DNA of 64,000 nucleotides from Mesorhizobium sp. M2D.F.Ca.ET.226.01.1.1 (GCF_004022705.2 NZ_RZOY02000007.1:186001-250000), one strand, 5' to 3'; positions 9,531 through 18,661 are shown, counted from the first letter of the stretch. A program made the numbers and translations. The notes: generated by a model from the letters alone, not told the origin.

Positions 9531-9707
9531 GGTCTGGCCTCCGTTCGGCGCGCTGATCGCGCCGCTTTTTCTGTTATCCGTTGGAGCGTGCTTTAAGAGC
9601 CGCACGCCGGCGCATTGCTCTTACCTAGGGAAAGGCGGGCAGGCAATCACAAGATGGCATATAGGGGTTGGGCCAGCAAAATCGAGCGTGGACCGGCCTG
9701 CTGAAGC

Positions 9708-10658
9708 CTATCCGAAGATATGCACCACCACCGTCAGCCAGAACGACGTGGTCAGCACCGCGCTCGCCGTGGCAAGCGTCATCTGGTTCGAGGCCAGCGC
9801 CTGGCCGGTATTGAACTGGACGGCGATCAGATAGGAGTTGATGCCCGACGGGAGTCCTGCAACCACCACCGCGACCTTGGCCGTCAGCGGCGGCAGGCCA
9901 AGCAACCAGACGAAGGCCAGCACCAGCGCCGGCATCAGGAACAGTTTCAACCCCGACAGCGCCAGCGCCGGCCGGATATTGCCCGAGATGCCGAAGCGGC
10001 GCAGGCTGAGCCCCATGGCGAAGAGCGCCACCGGGCCGGCCGTGGCGGCGAGCGTGTCGACCAGCCGTTCGACGAAGTCGGGCAGCGGCAAGCCGGTCAG
10101 GCGCCAGGCAAGCCCCGTCAGAATGCCGATGATCAGCGGATTGATGAACAGCCGCCTGAGGAAGCTTTTGATGACGCGCAGCGGATGCACTGTCTCGCCG
10201 CTGCCGCGCCCGAACATTTCGAACAGCACGATCGAGGCCATCATCATGATCGGCAGGTGGATCGAGACCAGCAGCGACAGCACCTCGAAGCCGCTCGCGC
10301 CGAAAACGCCGAGGATGAAGGGCGCGCCGAGCAGCACGACATTGGAATAGGCCGAGGACACGCCGCCGACGATGCCCGCGCGTGCGTCTCGCCCGAAGAC
10401 GCGCGTGGTGACCAGATGGCCCGCGGCCCAGGTGATGGCGACGGCGGCGAAATAGGCGCTCCACAGGGACCACGGCGTGACGCCATGGAAAGCCGACTTG
10501 ACCATGGTTTGGAACAGAAGCAGCGGCATCGCCACGTTGACGGCGAATTCGGAAATGCCCTCTCCGCTCGCCGGCTTCAGATAGCCGGTCAGCCCGGCCA
10601 GATAGCCGAGCCCGACGAGGCTGAAGACGAAAAGGACGGTTTCGGTGAGCGGAGTCAT
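9708..10658 (-). CDS. AEC (auxin efflux carrier) family transporter
   Basis: 316 residues beginning MTPLTETVLFVFSLVG, with about ten hydrophobic segments in the two five-helix halves usual for AEC carriers (PF03547). It is an inner-membrane permease for a small organic acid or similar solute; the substrate is not predictable. The reading frame extends far upstream of 10658 but that stretch is hydrophilic and antisense to the phosphatase gene, so it is excluded. The gene is divergent from the phosphatase with a 162-bp gap in which no clear promoter was identified. Confidence 0.82.
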   Translation of the reverse strand: MTPLTETVLFVFSLVGLGYLAGLTGYLKPASGEGISEFAVNVAMPLLLFQTMVKSAFHGVTPWSLWSAYFAAVAITWAAGHLVTTRVFGRDARAGIVGGVSSAYSNVVLLGAPFILGVFGASGFEVLSLLVSIHLPIMMMASIVLFEMFGRGSGETVHPLRVIKSFLRRLFINPLIIGILTGLAWRLTGLPLPDFVERLVDTLAATAGPVALFAMGLSLRRFGISGNIRPALALSGLKLFLMPALVLAFVWLLGLPPLTAKVAVVVAGLPSGINSYLIAVQFNTGQALASNQMTLATASAVLTTSFWLTVVVHIFG

Positions 10659-10820
10659 TTCTTGGGCGGAGACATTTTTTCCCGTGATAGGCGAGCCCCG
10701 ACCGCCACGCAATCGCCGCGCCGCGCCGGCCGTCCGCTCCTGTGCTTGTTTTCCGTCGGGCTTTGCGGTCCCTATATGCCGATCACGGCCTGGCCCCGCC
10801 GGGCTGCCAAGGGACTTCTG

Positions 10821-11369
10821 ATGCTGCGAATTGTTCTGGCGCTTTTTCTCCTGACGGCTCCGAGCCTTGCCCACGCAACCGACGCCGGGTGGGCGCTGCT
10901 GCGCGACGGCGGCCGTGTCGTGCTGCTTCGCCATGCCTTCGTCACCGGGGCGACCGACCCGGCGAATTTCGACATCGGCAATTGCGCGACCCAGCTCAAC
11001 CTGTCGGAGCGCGGCAAGCAGGAGGCGAGCCGCATCGGCGCGCTGTTCGCGGCCCGCGCGGCGCCGATCGATCACGTGCTTTCCAGCCGCTACTGCCGCT
11101 GCCTCGATACTGCCCGCATCGCTTTCGAAGCCGAGCCGCAACCTTTCGCGCCGCTCGATCTGCTGAAAACCGACCCTAGCGAGAAAGCCGCGCAGATCGC
11201 CGCGATCATGAAGGAGATCCGCGGCTATTCCGGTTCAGACAATCTGGTACTGGTCACGCATCTCGAAAACATCCAGGCGCTCACTGGCATCGCGCCGCGC
11301 GAGGGCGAGGCCGTGGTGGTGGCGCCGGACGGCGACGGCCTCAAGGTGCTGGGACGCGTGACTTTCTGA
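10821..11369 (+). CDS. Histidine-phosphatase superfamily protein with signal peptide
   Basis: 182 residues from ATG 10821, preceded by an AAGGGA site. A start 45 bp upstream (10776) is in frame but less well placed. The first 20 residues (MLRIVLALFLLTAPSLAHA) form a clean Sec signal, so the protein is periplasmic. The phosphohistidine motif is LLRHAFV, that is RHA rather than the common RHG. A second histidine occurs in LVTHLENIQAL, so both catalytic histidines are there. The substrate is unknown. Neighbouring genes belong to other pathways. Confidence 0.8.
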   Translation: MLRIVLALFLLTAPSLAHATDAGWALLRDGGRVVLLRHAFVTGATDPANFDIGNCATQLNLSERGKQEASRIGALFAARAAPIDHVLSSRYCRCLDTARIAFEAEPQPFAPLDLLKTDPSEKAAQIAAIMKEIRGYSGSDNLVLVTHLENIQALTGIAPREGEAVVVAPDGDGLKVLGRVTF

Positions 11370-11593
11370 CGGCCGGTTATCCGTTTTTAAGGCGCTTTTG
11401 TTGCAGAAATGCCACCGGCGGCGGCCGCAAACGCAAATCCGCAAGCCCGGCGCACTGCTTTTGGATTGCGTTCGCAAAGCCGGCATCCCATCTGCGGCCG
11501 GCGCATCAGGCCTTTTCCTGCCGGGAAAAACCGATTAGACAGCGCCCAAACAAGATGCGGACAGATTCCGCCCGCAACCCGAAGGAAGAGACC

Positions 11594-11875
11594 TTGTCCA
11601 CCACGTTCGAGAAAGTCGCCAAGATCATTGCCGACACCAGCGAGATCGATATCGACACCATCACGCCCGAAAGCCACACGATCGACGATCTCGGCATCGA
11701 CAGCCTCGATTTCCTCGACATCGTCTTCGCCATCGACAAGGAATTCGGCATCAAAGTGCCGCTCGAGAAGTGGACGCAGGAAGTCAATGACGGCAAGGCT
11801 TCGACTGATGACTATTTCGTCATGAAGAACCTGTGCGCCAAGATCGACGCGCTGGTCGCGGCCAAGAACGCCTGA
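11594..11875 (+). CDS. acpXL: Acyl carrier protein AcpXL for lipid A very-long-chain fatty acid
   Basis: 93 residues from a TTG start at 11594, chosen because GGAAGAG lies just upstream and the product then begins like other AcpXL proteins (STTFEKVAKIIADT). A longer ATG start at 11555 would add 13 residues. The phosphopantetheine attachment site is Ser37 in GIDSLDFLD. AcpXL carries the growing C26-C28 hydroxy fatty acid that LpxXL transfers to lipid A in rhizobia. It heads a same-strand cluster running to 16548. Confidence 0.92.
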   Translation: MSTTFEKVAKIIADTSEIDIDTITPESHTIDDLGIDSLDFLDIVFAIDKEFGIKVPLEKWTQEVNDGKASTDDYFVMKNLCAKIDALVAAKNA

Positions 11876-11907
11876 TGTCCAGAGAGCGCGTGAACTTGAC
11901 GCGCTCA

Positions 11908-11954
11908 GCGCATGACCCCGAAATCGGCATCGATTTTCGGAAAGGATCATGCGC
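11908..11954. repeat. Palindromic repeat overlapping the fabF2XL start
   Basis: Inverted repeat GCGCATGA-CC...GG-ATCATGCGC with an inner AAATCGGCATCGATTTT palindrome, a common rhizobial short repeat (from memory). Its right arm supplies the GGAAAGGAT ribosome site and the ATG at 11949 of the next gene. Confidence 0.65.
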
Positions 11955-13178
11955 AAAGTCAAAAAGTCGCCTGACCCACAACAGCCGCCCATGAGTTCCC
12001 ACGACGTTGTCATCACCGGCATCGGCCTTGTCTCTTCGCTGGGAGAAGGCCCCGACGCGCATTGGCAGAAGCTGATGCAGCCCGGTTTCCAGCCGGTGCT
12101 CGAGGCCGAACGCTTCGCGCCCTACACCATCCATCCGCTACCCGAGATCGACTGGAACCTGCAGATCGCCAAGCGCGGCGACCAGCGCCAGATGGAAACC
12201 TGGCAGCGCCTTGGCACCTATGCCGCCGGGCTTGCGCTGGACGATGCGGGCATAAAGGGCAATGACGAGCTTTCCACGACCATGGACATGGTTGTGGCGG
12301 CCGGCGGCGGCGAGCGCGACGAGGCCGTGGATGCCGCCATCCTGGCTGCTTCCGAAAGCCGCAACGACCGCGACGTGCTGCTCAACGAGAAACTGACCAC
12401 GGAATTGCGGCCGACTTTGTTCCTCGCGCAGCTCTCCAACCTGCTCGCTGGCAACATCTCGATCGTCCACAAGGTGACCGGTTCGTCGCGCACCTTCATG
12501 GGCGAGGAAGGCGCCGGTGTCTCGGCCGTCGAGACGGCAGCCGCGCGCATCCGCTCGGGTCAGTCCACCCACGTGCTGGTCGGCGGCGCCTTCCAGACCG
12601 AGCATTCCGACATGCTGCTCGGCTATGAGCTTGCCGGTTACCTGCATCGCGGCCCGTGGAAGCCGGTCTGGCAGCGCCAAGGCAGCGAAGGAGGGGGCGT
12701 GGTGACCGGCTCCGGCGGCGCTTTCCTGGTGCTCGAACAGCGCGAGCATGCGCAAAGCCGCGGCCGCAAGATTTATGCCGAGCTTGGCCCCGTCGTTTCC
12801 GGCCGCGCCAGGCGCCGGCGCGGCGAGTTGAATGCCGAGATCGCCGCGCTGCTAAAGCAGGCTCGGCTGCCCGACGGCGACCTGCTTACGATTTCCGCCG
12901 CCTCCGGCGCGCACGCCGCCACCGCCGCCGAAAAGGCGGTGCTCGACGCCAATCCGGCTTTGGCCGCGCGTGCCTTTTCGACATTGACCGGCCATATGAA
13001 GGAAGCGCAGTTTCCCTTCGCCGTTGCGCTGGCGGCAATGGCCGTCGACCGCAAGGCCGCCTACCCTGTCTTCGATGCCACAGTGGAGCGCCCATTCGCG
13101 GGCGCCCCGGCTTCCGTCCTTGCAACGGCGATCGGCTATCACCAATTCGAAGGCCTGGGGCTGGTTAGAGCCGCTTAG
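11949..13178 (+). CDS. fabF2XL: Beta-ketoacyl-ACP synthase-like FabF2XL, catalytically degenerate
   Basis: 409 residues from ATG 11949 (site GGAAAGGAT inside a palindromic repeat); the conserved part starts at the ATG at 11991 (MSSHDVVITGIGLVSSLG). The overall fold is that of KAS II/FabF. Aligning it with the adjacent FabF1XL puts glutamate (Glu187, in FMGEEGAG) where the catalytic cysteine should be. The first catalytic histidine (NAHGT) is replaced by SAASG, and only the second histidine (LTGHMKEA) is kept. It therefore resembles the chain-length-factor partner of type II polyketide synthases and is likely the inactive half of a heterodimer with FabF1XL. It ends 18 bp before fabF1XL. Confidence 0.85.
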   Translation: MRKVKKSPDPQQPPMSSHDVVITGIGLVSSLGEGPDAHWQKLMQPGFQPVLEAERFAPYTIHPLPEIDWNLQIAKRGDQRQMETWQRLGTYAAGLALDDAGIKGNDELSTTMDMVVAAGGGERDEAVDAAILAASESRNDRDVLLNEKLTTELRPTLFLAQLSNLLAGNISIVHKVTGSSRTFMGEEGAGVSAVETAAARIRSGQSTHVLVGGAFQTEHSDMLLGYELAGYLHRGPWKPVWQRQGSEGGGVVTGSGGAFLVLEQREHAQSRGRKIYAELGPVVSGRARRRRGELNAEIAALLKQARLPDGDLLTISAASGAHAATAAEKAVLDANPALAARAFSTLTGHMKEAQFPFAVALAAMAVDRKAAYPVFDATVERPFAGAPASVLATAIGYHQFEGLGLVRAA

Positions 13179-13196
13179 AACGAGGCAGACAAAAGC

Positions 13197-14468
13197 ATGG
13201 CCAATCTCCGCGATCATATGGGCAGGCCGATCGTCGCCGTGACCGGCATTGGCGTCGTCACCTCGCTCGGCGTCGGTAAAAAGGACAATTGGGACGCGCT
13301 GACCTCCGGCAAATCCGGCATCCATCCGATCACCCGCTTTCCGGTCGACCAGCTCAACACCCGCATCTCCGGGATGGTCGACTTCCTGCCGTCGAGCTCC
13401 AAGGGCGCCAGTCACCTCACCTACGAACTGGCTGAGACCGCGGCGCAGGAAGCAGTCTCGGAAGCCGGCCTCGATTCCGGCGATTTCGGCGGCCCGCTGT
13501 TCCTCGCCTCGCCGCCGGTCGAACTCGACTGGGCCGACCGCTTCTCGCTCTACAATTCCGACAAGCAGGATGCCGGCGCCGAGCGGCTGCTGCGAGTGGC
13601 CCGCGCGCTGAAGGAGCTCGACGTTTTCGAGACCACGCAATTCGGCTCGATCGCCGATCGCTTGGCCGACCGCTTCGGCACGCGCGGCCTGCCGATCACT
13701 CTGTCGACCGCCTGCGCTTCGGGCGCCACCGCCATTCAGCTCGGCGTCGAGGCGATCCGCCGCGGCGAGTGCGACAAGGCGCTGTCGATCGGCGCCGACG
13801 GCTCGGCGACCGCCGAGGCGCTGATCCGCTTCTCGCTGCTCTCGGCGCTCTCCACCCACAACGACATCCCGGAAAAGGCCTCAAAGCCTTTCTCCAAGGA
13901 CCGCGACGGCTTCGTGCTGGCCGAAGGCTCCGGCGCGCTGGTGTTGGAATCGCTGGAAGCGGCCCTCGCGCGTGGCGCAACGATCCTCGGTATCATGCGC
14001 GGCTGCGGCGAGAAGGCCGACGACTTCCACCGCACCCGCTCCAAGCCCGACGGTTCGCCGGCGATCGCGGCGGTGCGCGCCGCCCTTGCCGACGCCGGCT
14101 TGAGCGAAGACGAGATCGACTACGTAAACGCGCACGGCACTTCGACGCCTGAAAACGACAAGATGGAGCACCTGTCGCTGTCGACCGTTTTCGGCGAGCG
14201 CATCGGCTCGATGCCGATCTCGTCCAACAAGTCGATGATCGGCCACACTCTGTCGGCCGCCGGCGCCGTCGAGGCCGCGTTCTCGCTGATGACGATGCGC
14301 GAAAGCGTCATTCCGCCGACCATCAACTACGACAATCCCGATCCGGCTATCGTGCTGGACGTCGTGCCGAACAAGAAGCGCAACGCCGAGGTCGGCACCG
14401 TCCTTTCGAATTCCTTCGGCTTCGGCGGCCAGAACACCTGCCTTGTCATGGCGCGGGAACCGGTCTAA
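13197..14468 (+). CDS. fabF1XL: Beta-ketoacyl-ACP synthase FabF1XL (intact KAS II)
   Basis: 423 residues with a complete thiolase-fold active site: Cys173 in LSTACASG, His313 in NAHGTSTP and His350 in MIGHTLSAAG. It condenses malonyl-ACP with acyl-AcpXL during elongation of the lipid A very-long-chain fatty acid; the assignment to that pathway rests on its position between fabF2XL and adh2XL. It probably pairs with the degenerate FabF2XL. The arrangement of an active and an inactive synthase in tandem recalls KS-alpha/CLF pairs. Confidence 0.92.
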   Translation: MANLRDHMGRPIVAVTGIGVVTSLGVGKKDNWDALTSGKSGIHPITRFPVDQLNTRISGMVDFLPSSSKGASHLTYELAETAAQEAVSEAGLDSGDFGGPLFLASPPVELDWADRFSLYNSDKQDAGAERLLRVARALKELDVFETTQFGSIADRLADRFGTRGLPITLSTACASGATAIQLGVEAIRRGECDKALSIGADGSATAEALIRFSLLSALSTHNDIPEKASKPFSKDRDGFVLAEGSGALVLESLEAALARGATILGIMRGCGEKADDFHRTRSKPDGSPAIAAVRAALADAGLSEDEIDYVNAHGTSTPENDKMEHLSLSTVFGERIGSMPISSNKSMIGHTLSAAGAVEAAFSLMTMRESVIPPTINYDNPDPAIVLDVVPNKKRNAEVGTVLSNSFGFGGQNTCLVMAREPV

Positions 14469-14507
14469 GCGGACGTTTTCCCGCTTTTCACGAAACCGAC
14501 AGGCCCT

Positions 14508-15536
14508 ATGCGCGCATTGCAACTTATCGAGGACCGCCGTCTCGAAACGGTGGACCTGCCGCCTCCCCCGCCGCCTTTGCTGGGCGAAGTAACACTCCGC
14601 ATCAAGGCGGTGGCGCTCAACCACATCGACGTCTGGGGCTGGCGCGGCATGGCCTTCGCCAAGCGCAAGCTGCCGCTGGTCGTCGGCGCCGAAGCCGCCG
14701 GCGAGGTCGAGGCTGTCGGCCCCGGCGTCTCCAACCTGCTGCCGGGACAATTGGTGTCGATCTATGGCGCGCGCACCTGCGGGCTGTGCCGGGCCTGCCG
14801 CGAAGGCCGCGACAATCTCTGCGAGCACGTCTCGGGCGTGCACGGCTTCCATCTCGACGGCTTCGCCCAGGAAAAGATCAACCTGCCGGCTCGCCTGCTG
14901 GTACCCGCTCCGCCCGGCGTCACCGAGATCGGCGCAGCGGTCGCGCCAGTGACCTTCGGCACGGTCGAGCACATGCTGTTCGACAACGCGAAGCTGGAGC
15001 CCGGCGAGACTATCCTGGTCCATGCCGGCGGCTCCGGCATCGGCACTGCCGCCATCCAGTTGGCCAAGAAGATGGGCTGCACGGTCATCACCACGGTCGG
15101 CTCGAACGACAAGATCGACAAGGCCAAGGCGCTTGGCGCCGACCATGTCATCAACTACCGCGAGGACCGGTTCGAAGGCGTCGTGCGCAAGCTGACCAAG
15201 AAGAAGGGCGTCGACGTCGTCTTCGAGCATGTCGGCGCCGACACCTTTGCCGGCTCGATGCTGTGCCTGAAGCGCGGCGGCCGCCTCGTCACCTGTGGCT
15301 CGACCTCCGGCGTTTCGACGCAGGTCAATTTGATGCAGCTCTTCCAGCAGCAGTTGAAGCTGCTCGGATCCTTCGGCTGCCGCATGGAGAACATGGCCAA
15401 CGCCATGCAGAAGATGGCGGCCGGCCTCGTTGCCCCGGTGATCGATACCGAGGTGGGTTTCGACGACATCGACGCGGCGCTGAAGCGCATGGAAGGCCGC
15501 GACGTGTTCGGCAAGATCATCCTGCGCGTTTCCTAA
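14508..15536 (+). CDS. adh2XL: Zinc-binding MDR-family dehydrogenase/reductase Adh2XL
   Basis: 342 residues of the medium-chain dehydrogenase/reductase superfamily. Four cysteines at about 88-102 (CGLCRACREGRDNLCEH) look like the structural zinc lobe. HAGGSGIGTAAIQLAKKMG (about 171-189) is the NAD(P)-binding Rossmann motif. In the R. leguminosarum acpXL operon the equivalent gene is adh2XL, whose precise step (perhaps an enoyl reductase-like reduction) is unsettled. It starts 39 bp after fabF1XL and ends 19 bp before lpxXL. Confidence 0.85.
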   Translation: MRALQLIEDRRLETVDLPPPPPPLLGEVTLRIKAVALNHIDVWGWRGMAFAKRKLPLVVGAEAAGEVEAVGPGVSNLLPGQLVSIYGARTCGLCRACREGRDNLCEHVSGVHGFHLDGFAQEKINLPARLLVPAPPGVTEIGAAVAPVTFGTVEHMLFDNAKLEPGETILVHAGGSGIGTAAIQLAKKMGCTVITTVGSNDKIDKAKALGADHVINYREDRFEGVVRKLTKKKGVDVVFEHVGADTFAGSMLCLKRGGRLVTCGSTSGVSTQVNLMQLFQQQLKLLGSFGCRMENMANAMQKMAAGLVAPVIDTEVGFDDIDAALKRMEGRDVFGKIILRVS

Positions 15537-15555
15537 AGCATTTCAGGAAAGGCGG

Positions 15556-16548
15556 ATGGTCGGCAAGGTGTTCAGGAGAGCCCGCCGGGACTTCATGTTC
15601 CGCTACGGCCTGCGGCTGCGCCAGATGGAGCACTGGTTGGTCGCCAAGCTCGCCATGGTGCTGCTGTCGATACTGCGCCTGCTGCCTCCGGACAGCGCGC
15701 TCAACTTCGCCGACCGTGCCGCCCGCCGCATCGGCCCGATGGTCGGGCGTCACCGCGTGGCGGTCGACAATCTGCGCCTTGCCTATCCCGAAAAAAGTGA
15801 CGCCGAGATCCAGGCCATCGCGCTCGACATGTGGGGCAACATGGCCCGCCTCGCGGCCGAGTACATCTTCCTCGACGCGCTCTTCGACTTCGATCCAAAC
15901 GCCTCGAAGCCGGGCCGGGTCGAGGTCCGCGGCGTCGAGCATTTCGTCGAGATCGCCGGCGAAAACAAGCCGCACATCCTGTTCACTGGCCATCTCGGCA
16001 ATTTCGAGCTGCTGCCGGTGGCCGCCGCCACCTTCGGCATGAACATCACGGCGCTGTTTCGGCCGCCGAACAACCCCTATCTCGCCGACTACATCCACTC
16101 GACGCGCCGCTCCTCGATGGGCGCGCTGCTGCCCTCCGCCACCGGCGCGTCCTTCGCCCTTGCCGCCATCCTGGAGAGCGGCGGCAATATCGGCATGCTG
16201 GTCGATCAGAAATTCTCGAGCGGCGTGGAGACGACTTTCTTCGGCCGCCTATGCCAGAGCAACCCGATGCTTGGTATGCTCGCCCGCCACTATGACTGTG
16301 ACGTCTATCCCGCCCGCTGCGTCAGGCTGCCGGGCAATCGCTTCCGGCTGGAAATCGAAGACAAGCTAACCTTGCCACGCGCCGAAGACGGCAGCGTCGA
16401 CGTCGCCGCCACCACCCAGCTTCTCACCGACGTGGTCGAACGCTGGGTGCGTGAGGACCCGGGCCAATGGATGTGGTTCCACAAGCGCTGGGAAATCAGC
16501 GGCCGCCGTCGCAAGCGCGGACAGGCGAAGGCGACGGCCGGCGAGTAA
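15556..16548 (+). CDS. lpxXL: Lipid A very-long-chain acyltransferase LpxXL
   Basis: 330 residues of the LpxL/HtrB family of inner-membrane-associated acyltransferases. The catalytic dyad HX4E is clear at His146-Glu151 (TGHLGNFEL), and the conserved VDQKFSSG (about 216-223) and GMLARHY segments follow. In rhizobia LpxXL transfers the 27-OH-C28 chain from AcpXL to lipid A. The start has a strong GGAAAGGCGG site. It ends the acpXL cluster and is followed by a palindromic repeat. Confidence 0.92.
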   Translation: MVGKVFRRARRDFMFRYGLRLRQMEHWLVAKLAMVLLSILRLLPPDSALNFADRAARRIGPMVGRHRVAVDNLRLAYPEKSDAEIQAIALDMWGNMARLAAEYIFLDALFDFDPNASKPGRVEVRGVEHFVEIAGENKPHILFTGHLGNFELLPVAAATFGMNITALFRPPNNPYLADYIHSTRRSSMGALLPSATGASFALAAILESGGNIGMLVDQKFSSGVETTFFGRLCQSNPMLGMLARHYDCDVYPARCVRLPGNRFRLEIEDKLTLPRAEDGSVDVAATTQLLTDVVERWVREDPGQWMWFHKRWEISGRRRKRGQAKATAGE

Positions 16549-16574
16549 CCGGCCGGTGCTGCCCACCCGGATCT

Positions 16575-16676
16575 AAAGCATGTCTCCCGAAAGTGGGAAC
16601 CCGTTTCGGGATAAAGACATGCGTAAAATCAAAGACCAAAGCGCATGGAGAATCTGAAAGATGGCGACGCGCTTTA
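16575..16676. repeat. Palindromic intergenic repeat, two hairpins (GCATGTC family)
   Basis: First inverted repeat 16578-16622 (GCATGTCTCCCGAAA / TTTCGGGATAAAGACATGC), then GTAAAATCAAAG, then a second with arms AAAGCGC and GCGCTTT ending at 16675. The last three bases of the element (TTA) are the stop codon of the L,D-transpeptidase. A relative is at 62679-62725. Confidence 0.75.
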
Positions 16677-17105
16677 GTTGGTGACGACGATCCGCGTGTT
16701 GCCGAAGCCGACTTCCTTGACCATCGTATAGAAGGTCGCGGCATTGGCCGGATGCAGGCGCACGCAGCCATGCGACGCCGGGCGTCCCAGATGTCTCACC
16801 GCCCCGGTGCCGTGAATGGCGAAGCCGCCGTGGAAGAACACCGAATAGGGCATCGGCGAGTTGTCATACTTGCGTGAATACCACATCCGGGCGGTCCATT
16901 GCGGCCGGTAGCTGCCGCGCGGCGTGAAATAGCCAGGGCGCGCCGTCGACACGCTCCAGCGATAGAGCACCTGGCCGTATTTGCTCACGGTCATGGTTTG
17001 CGACGAGACGTCGATATTGGCGACCAGCGTGGCCGCCCGGCTTCCAATGGACATGCCGAACAACGCGCTTGCCAGCACGGTTGCCATGAGAACGAACTTT
17101 TTCAT
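16674..17105 (-). CDS. Small periplasmic L,D-transpeptidase (YkuD family)
   Basis: 143 residues from ATG 17105, preceded by AAGGGG. An N-terminal signal peptide (MKKFVLMATVLASALFG...SRAA) directs it to the periplasm. The YkuD active-site motif is complete: FAIHGTG followed by SHGCVRLH, with Cys114 as the nucleophile. Such enzymes form 3-3 cross-links in peptidoglycan or attach proteins to it. There are no additional domains. Its stop codon forms the end of a palindromic repeat, so the repeat acts as its 3' end. Confidence 0.88.
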   Translation of the reverse strand: MKKFVLMATVLASALFGMSIGSRAATLVANIDVSSQTMTVSKYGQVLYRWSVSTARPGYFTPRGSYRPQWTARMWYSRKYDNSPMPYSVFFHGGFAIHGTGAVRHLGRPASHGCVRLHPANAATFYTMVKEVGFGNTRIVVTN

Positions 17106-17365
17106 GCGATCAAACCCCTTCGATTGCCCCTGCCATTCGCGCGGTTTTTCCATCTTTTTGCCGGCAGATGCGTTAATTACCACACACTCGTTGACGATTC
17201 CGCCAATCCAATCCGGTGAATTTGAACGATTTTCCCGGTATAGTTGCCGCCCCGACACGCACTCCCTGAGGTTTAAGCCTGGCGTTGGGCCATGCCCGGA
17301 TCGTCGTGTGGCAATGCGGAACTGCTTGCTTGCAAAAGTGCGGCGTTCCTCCTTCAATCCGCCGA

Positions 17366-18661
17366 ATGAGTGAACGACTTTTCAAGAATGAGCGACTTCT
17401 CGGGGCGGTCGAGGACCGGTCAGACGACCTGGTTGCGCTGACCGCCGACCTGATTCGATTCCCGACCGTCAATCCGCCGGGCGAGGCCTATCGGCCATGC
17501 GCCGAGTTCCTTGGCGCGCGTCTGAAGAAACTCGGCTTCGAAACCGAATTCATCCGTGCGGAGGGCGCCCCCGGCGACAGCGATCGCTACCCGCGGGTCA
17601 ATGTCGTCGCCCGCTTCGACGGCCGTTCGCCAGGTCCCTGCGTGCACTTCAACTCGCATATCGACGTGGTCGAGGCCGGCGACGGCTGGACCGTCGATCC
17701 CTTTGCCGGCGTGGTGAAGGACGGCAGGGTCTATGGCCGCGGCGCTTGCGACATGAAAGGCGGCCTGGCCGCCTCGGTCATCGCCGTCGAAGCCTTCATG
17801 GCAGCCTATCCGGACTTTCCCGGCGCCATCGAGATCTCGGGCACGGCGGATGAGGAATCGGGCGGTTTCGGTGGCGTCGCCCATTTGGCAAGGCTCGGCT
17901 ATTTCTCGAAGCCGAAGGTCGACCACGTCATCATCCCGGAGCCGCTGAACAAGGATCGCATCTGCCTCGGCCATCGCGGCGTCTGGTGGGCCGAGATCGA
18001 GACCAAGGGCGAGATCGCGCATGGCTCGATGCCGTTTCTCGGCGACAATGCGGTGCGCCATATGGGCGCCGTTTTGCAGGCTTTCGAAGAGGAACTCTTC
18101 CCTGCGCTCGACCGCAAGATGACGCGCATGCCGGTAGTGCCGGAAGGCGCCCGGCGCTCGACCATGAACATCAATTCCATCCATGGCGGCCAGACCGAGG
18201 ATTTCCGGCCCGGACTTCCCTCACCCAATGTGCCGGATTGGTGTCGGCTCACCATCGACCGGCGCTTCCTGCTCGAAGAGGACATCGCCACTGTCAAGGG
18301 CGAGGTCACCGGCATCCTCGAACGCCTGAAGCGCGAGCGCAAGAAATTCGACTACGAGATCCGCGACCTGATGGAGGTGCTGCCGCTGATGACCGAGCGC
18401 GACGCGCCGGTGGTGAAGGCTGTCGCCAAAGGCATCATGGAAGTGTTCGACCGCGAGCCCGACTATGTGATCTCGCCCGGCACCTACGACCAGAAGCATG
18501 TCGCGCGCATCGGCCACCTCTATGATTGCATCGCCTATGGCCCGGGCATTCTCGACCTCGCGCACAGGCCGGACGAATGGGTAGGGATCGCCGACATGGT
18601 GGAATCGGCGAAGGTGATGGCGATCGGCCTCAACATTTTGCTGAGAGGGACAACGGACTGA
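17366..18661 (+). CDS. M20-family metallohydrolase (ArgE/DapE type)
   Basis: 431 residues from ATG 17366 (MSERLFKNERLLG); an upstream start would add a cysteine-rich tail unlike the family. The M20 metal ligands are all visible: His in HFNSHIDVV, Asp in GRGACDMKGG, Glu-Glu in TADEESGG, a further ligand in IPEPLN and His in PGTYDQKH. The family removes acyl or amino-acid groups from N-acyl amino acids or small peptides. It lies 126 bp upstream of a complete peptide-type ABC transporter, so it probably processes what that system imports. The exact substrate is unknown. Confidence 0.85.
   Translation: MSERLFKNERLLGAVEDRSDDLVALTADLIRFPTVNPPGEAYRPCAEFLGARLKKLGFETEFIRAEGAPGDSDRYPRVNVVARFDGRSPGPCVHFNSHIDVVEAGDGWTVDPFAGVVKDGRVYGRGACDMKGGLAASVIAVEAFMAAYPDFPGAIEISGTADEESGGFGGVAHLARLGYFSKPKVDHVIIPEPLNKDRICLGHRGVWWAEIETKGEIAHGSMPFLGDNAVRHMGAVLQAFEEELFPALDRKMTRMPVVPEGARRSTMNINSIHGGQTEDFRPGLPSPNVPDWCRLTIDRRFLLEEDIATVKGEVTGILERLKRERKKFDYEIRDLMEVLPLMTERDAPVVKAVAKGIMEVFDREPDYVISPGTYDQKHVARIGHLYDCIAYGPGILDLAHRPDEWVGIADMVESAKVMAIGLNILLRGTTD

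Noticed and set aside
9720..11369. 549-codon plus-strand frame running through the AEC carrier gene into the phosphatase
   Set aside because: Only the last part (from 10821) has a signal peptide and phosphatase motifs; the earlier part is antisense to the transporter.
13881..15230. 449-codon minus-strand frame opposite fabF1XL and adh2XL
   Set aside because: Antisense shadow of two motif-complete genes, with composition typical of a reverse frame.
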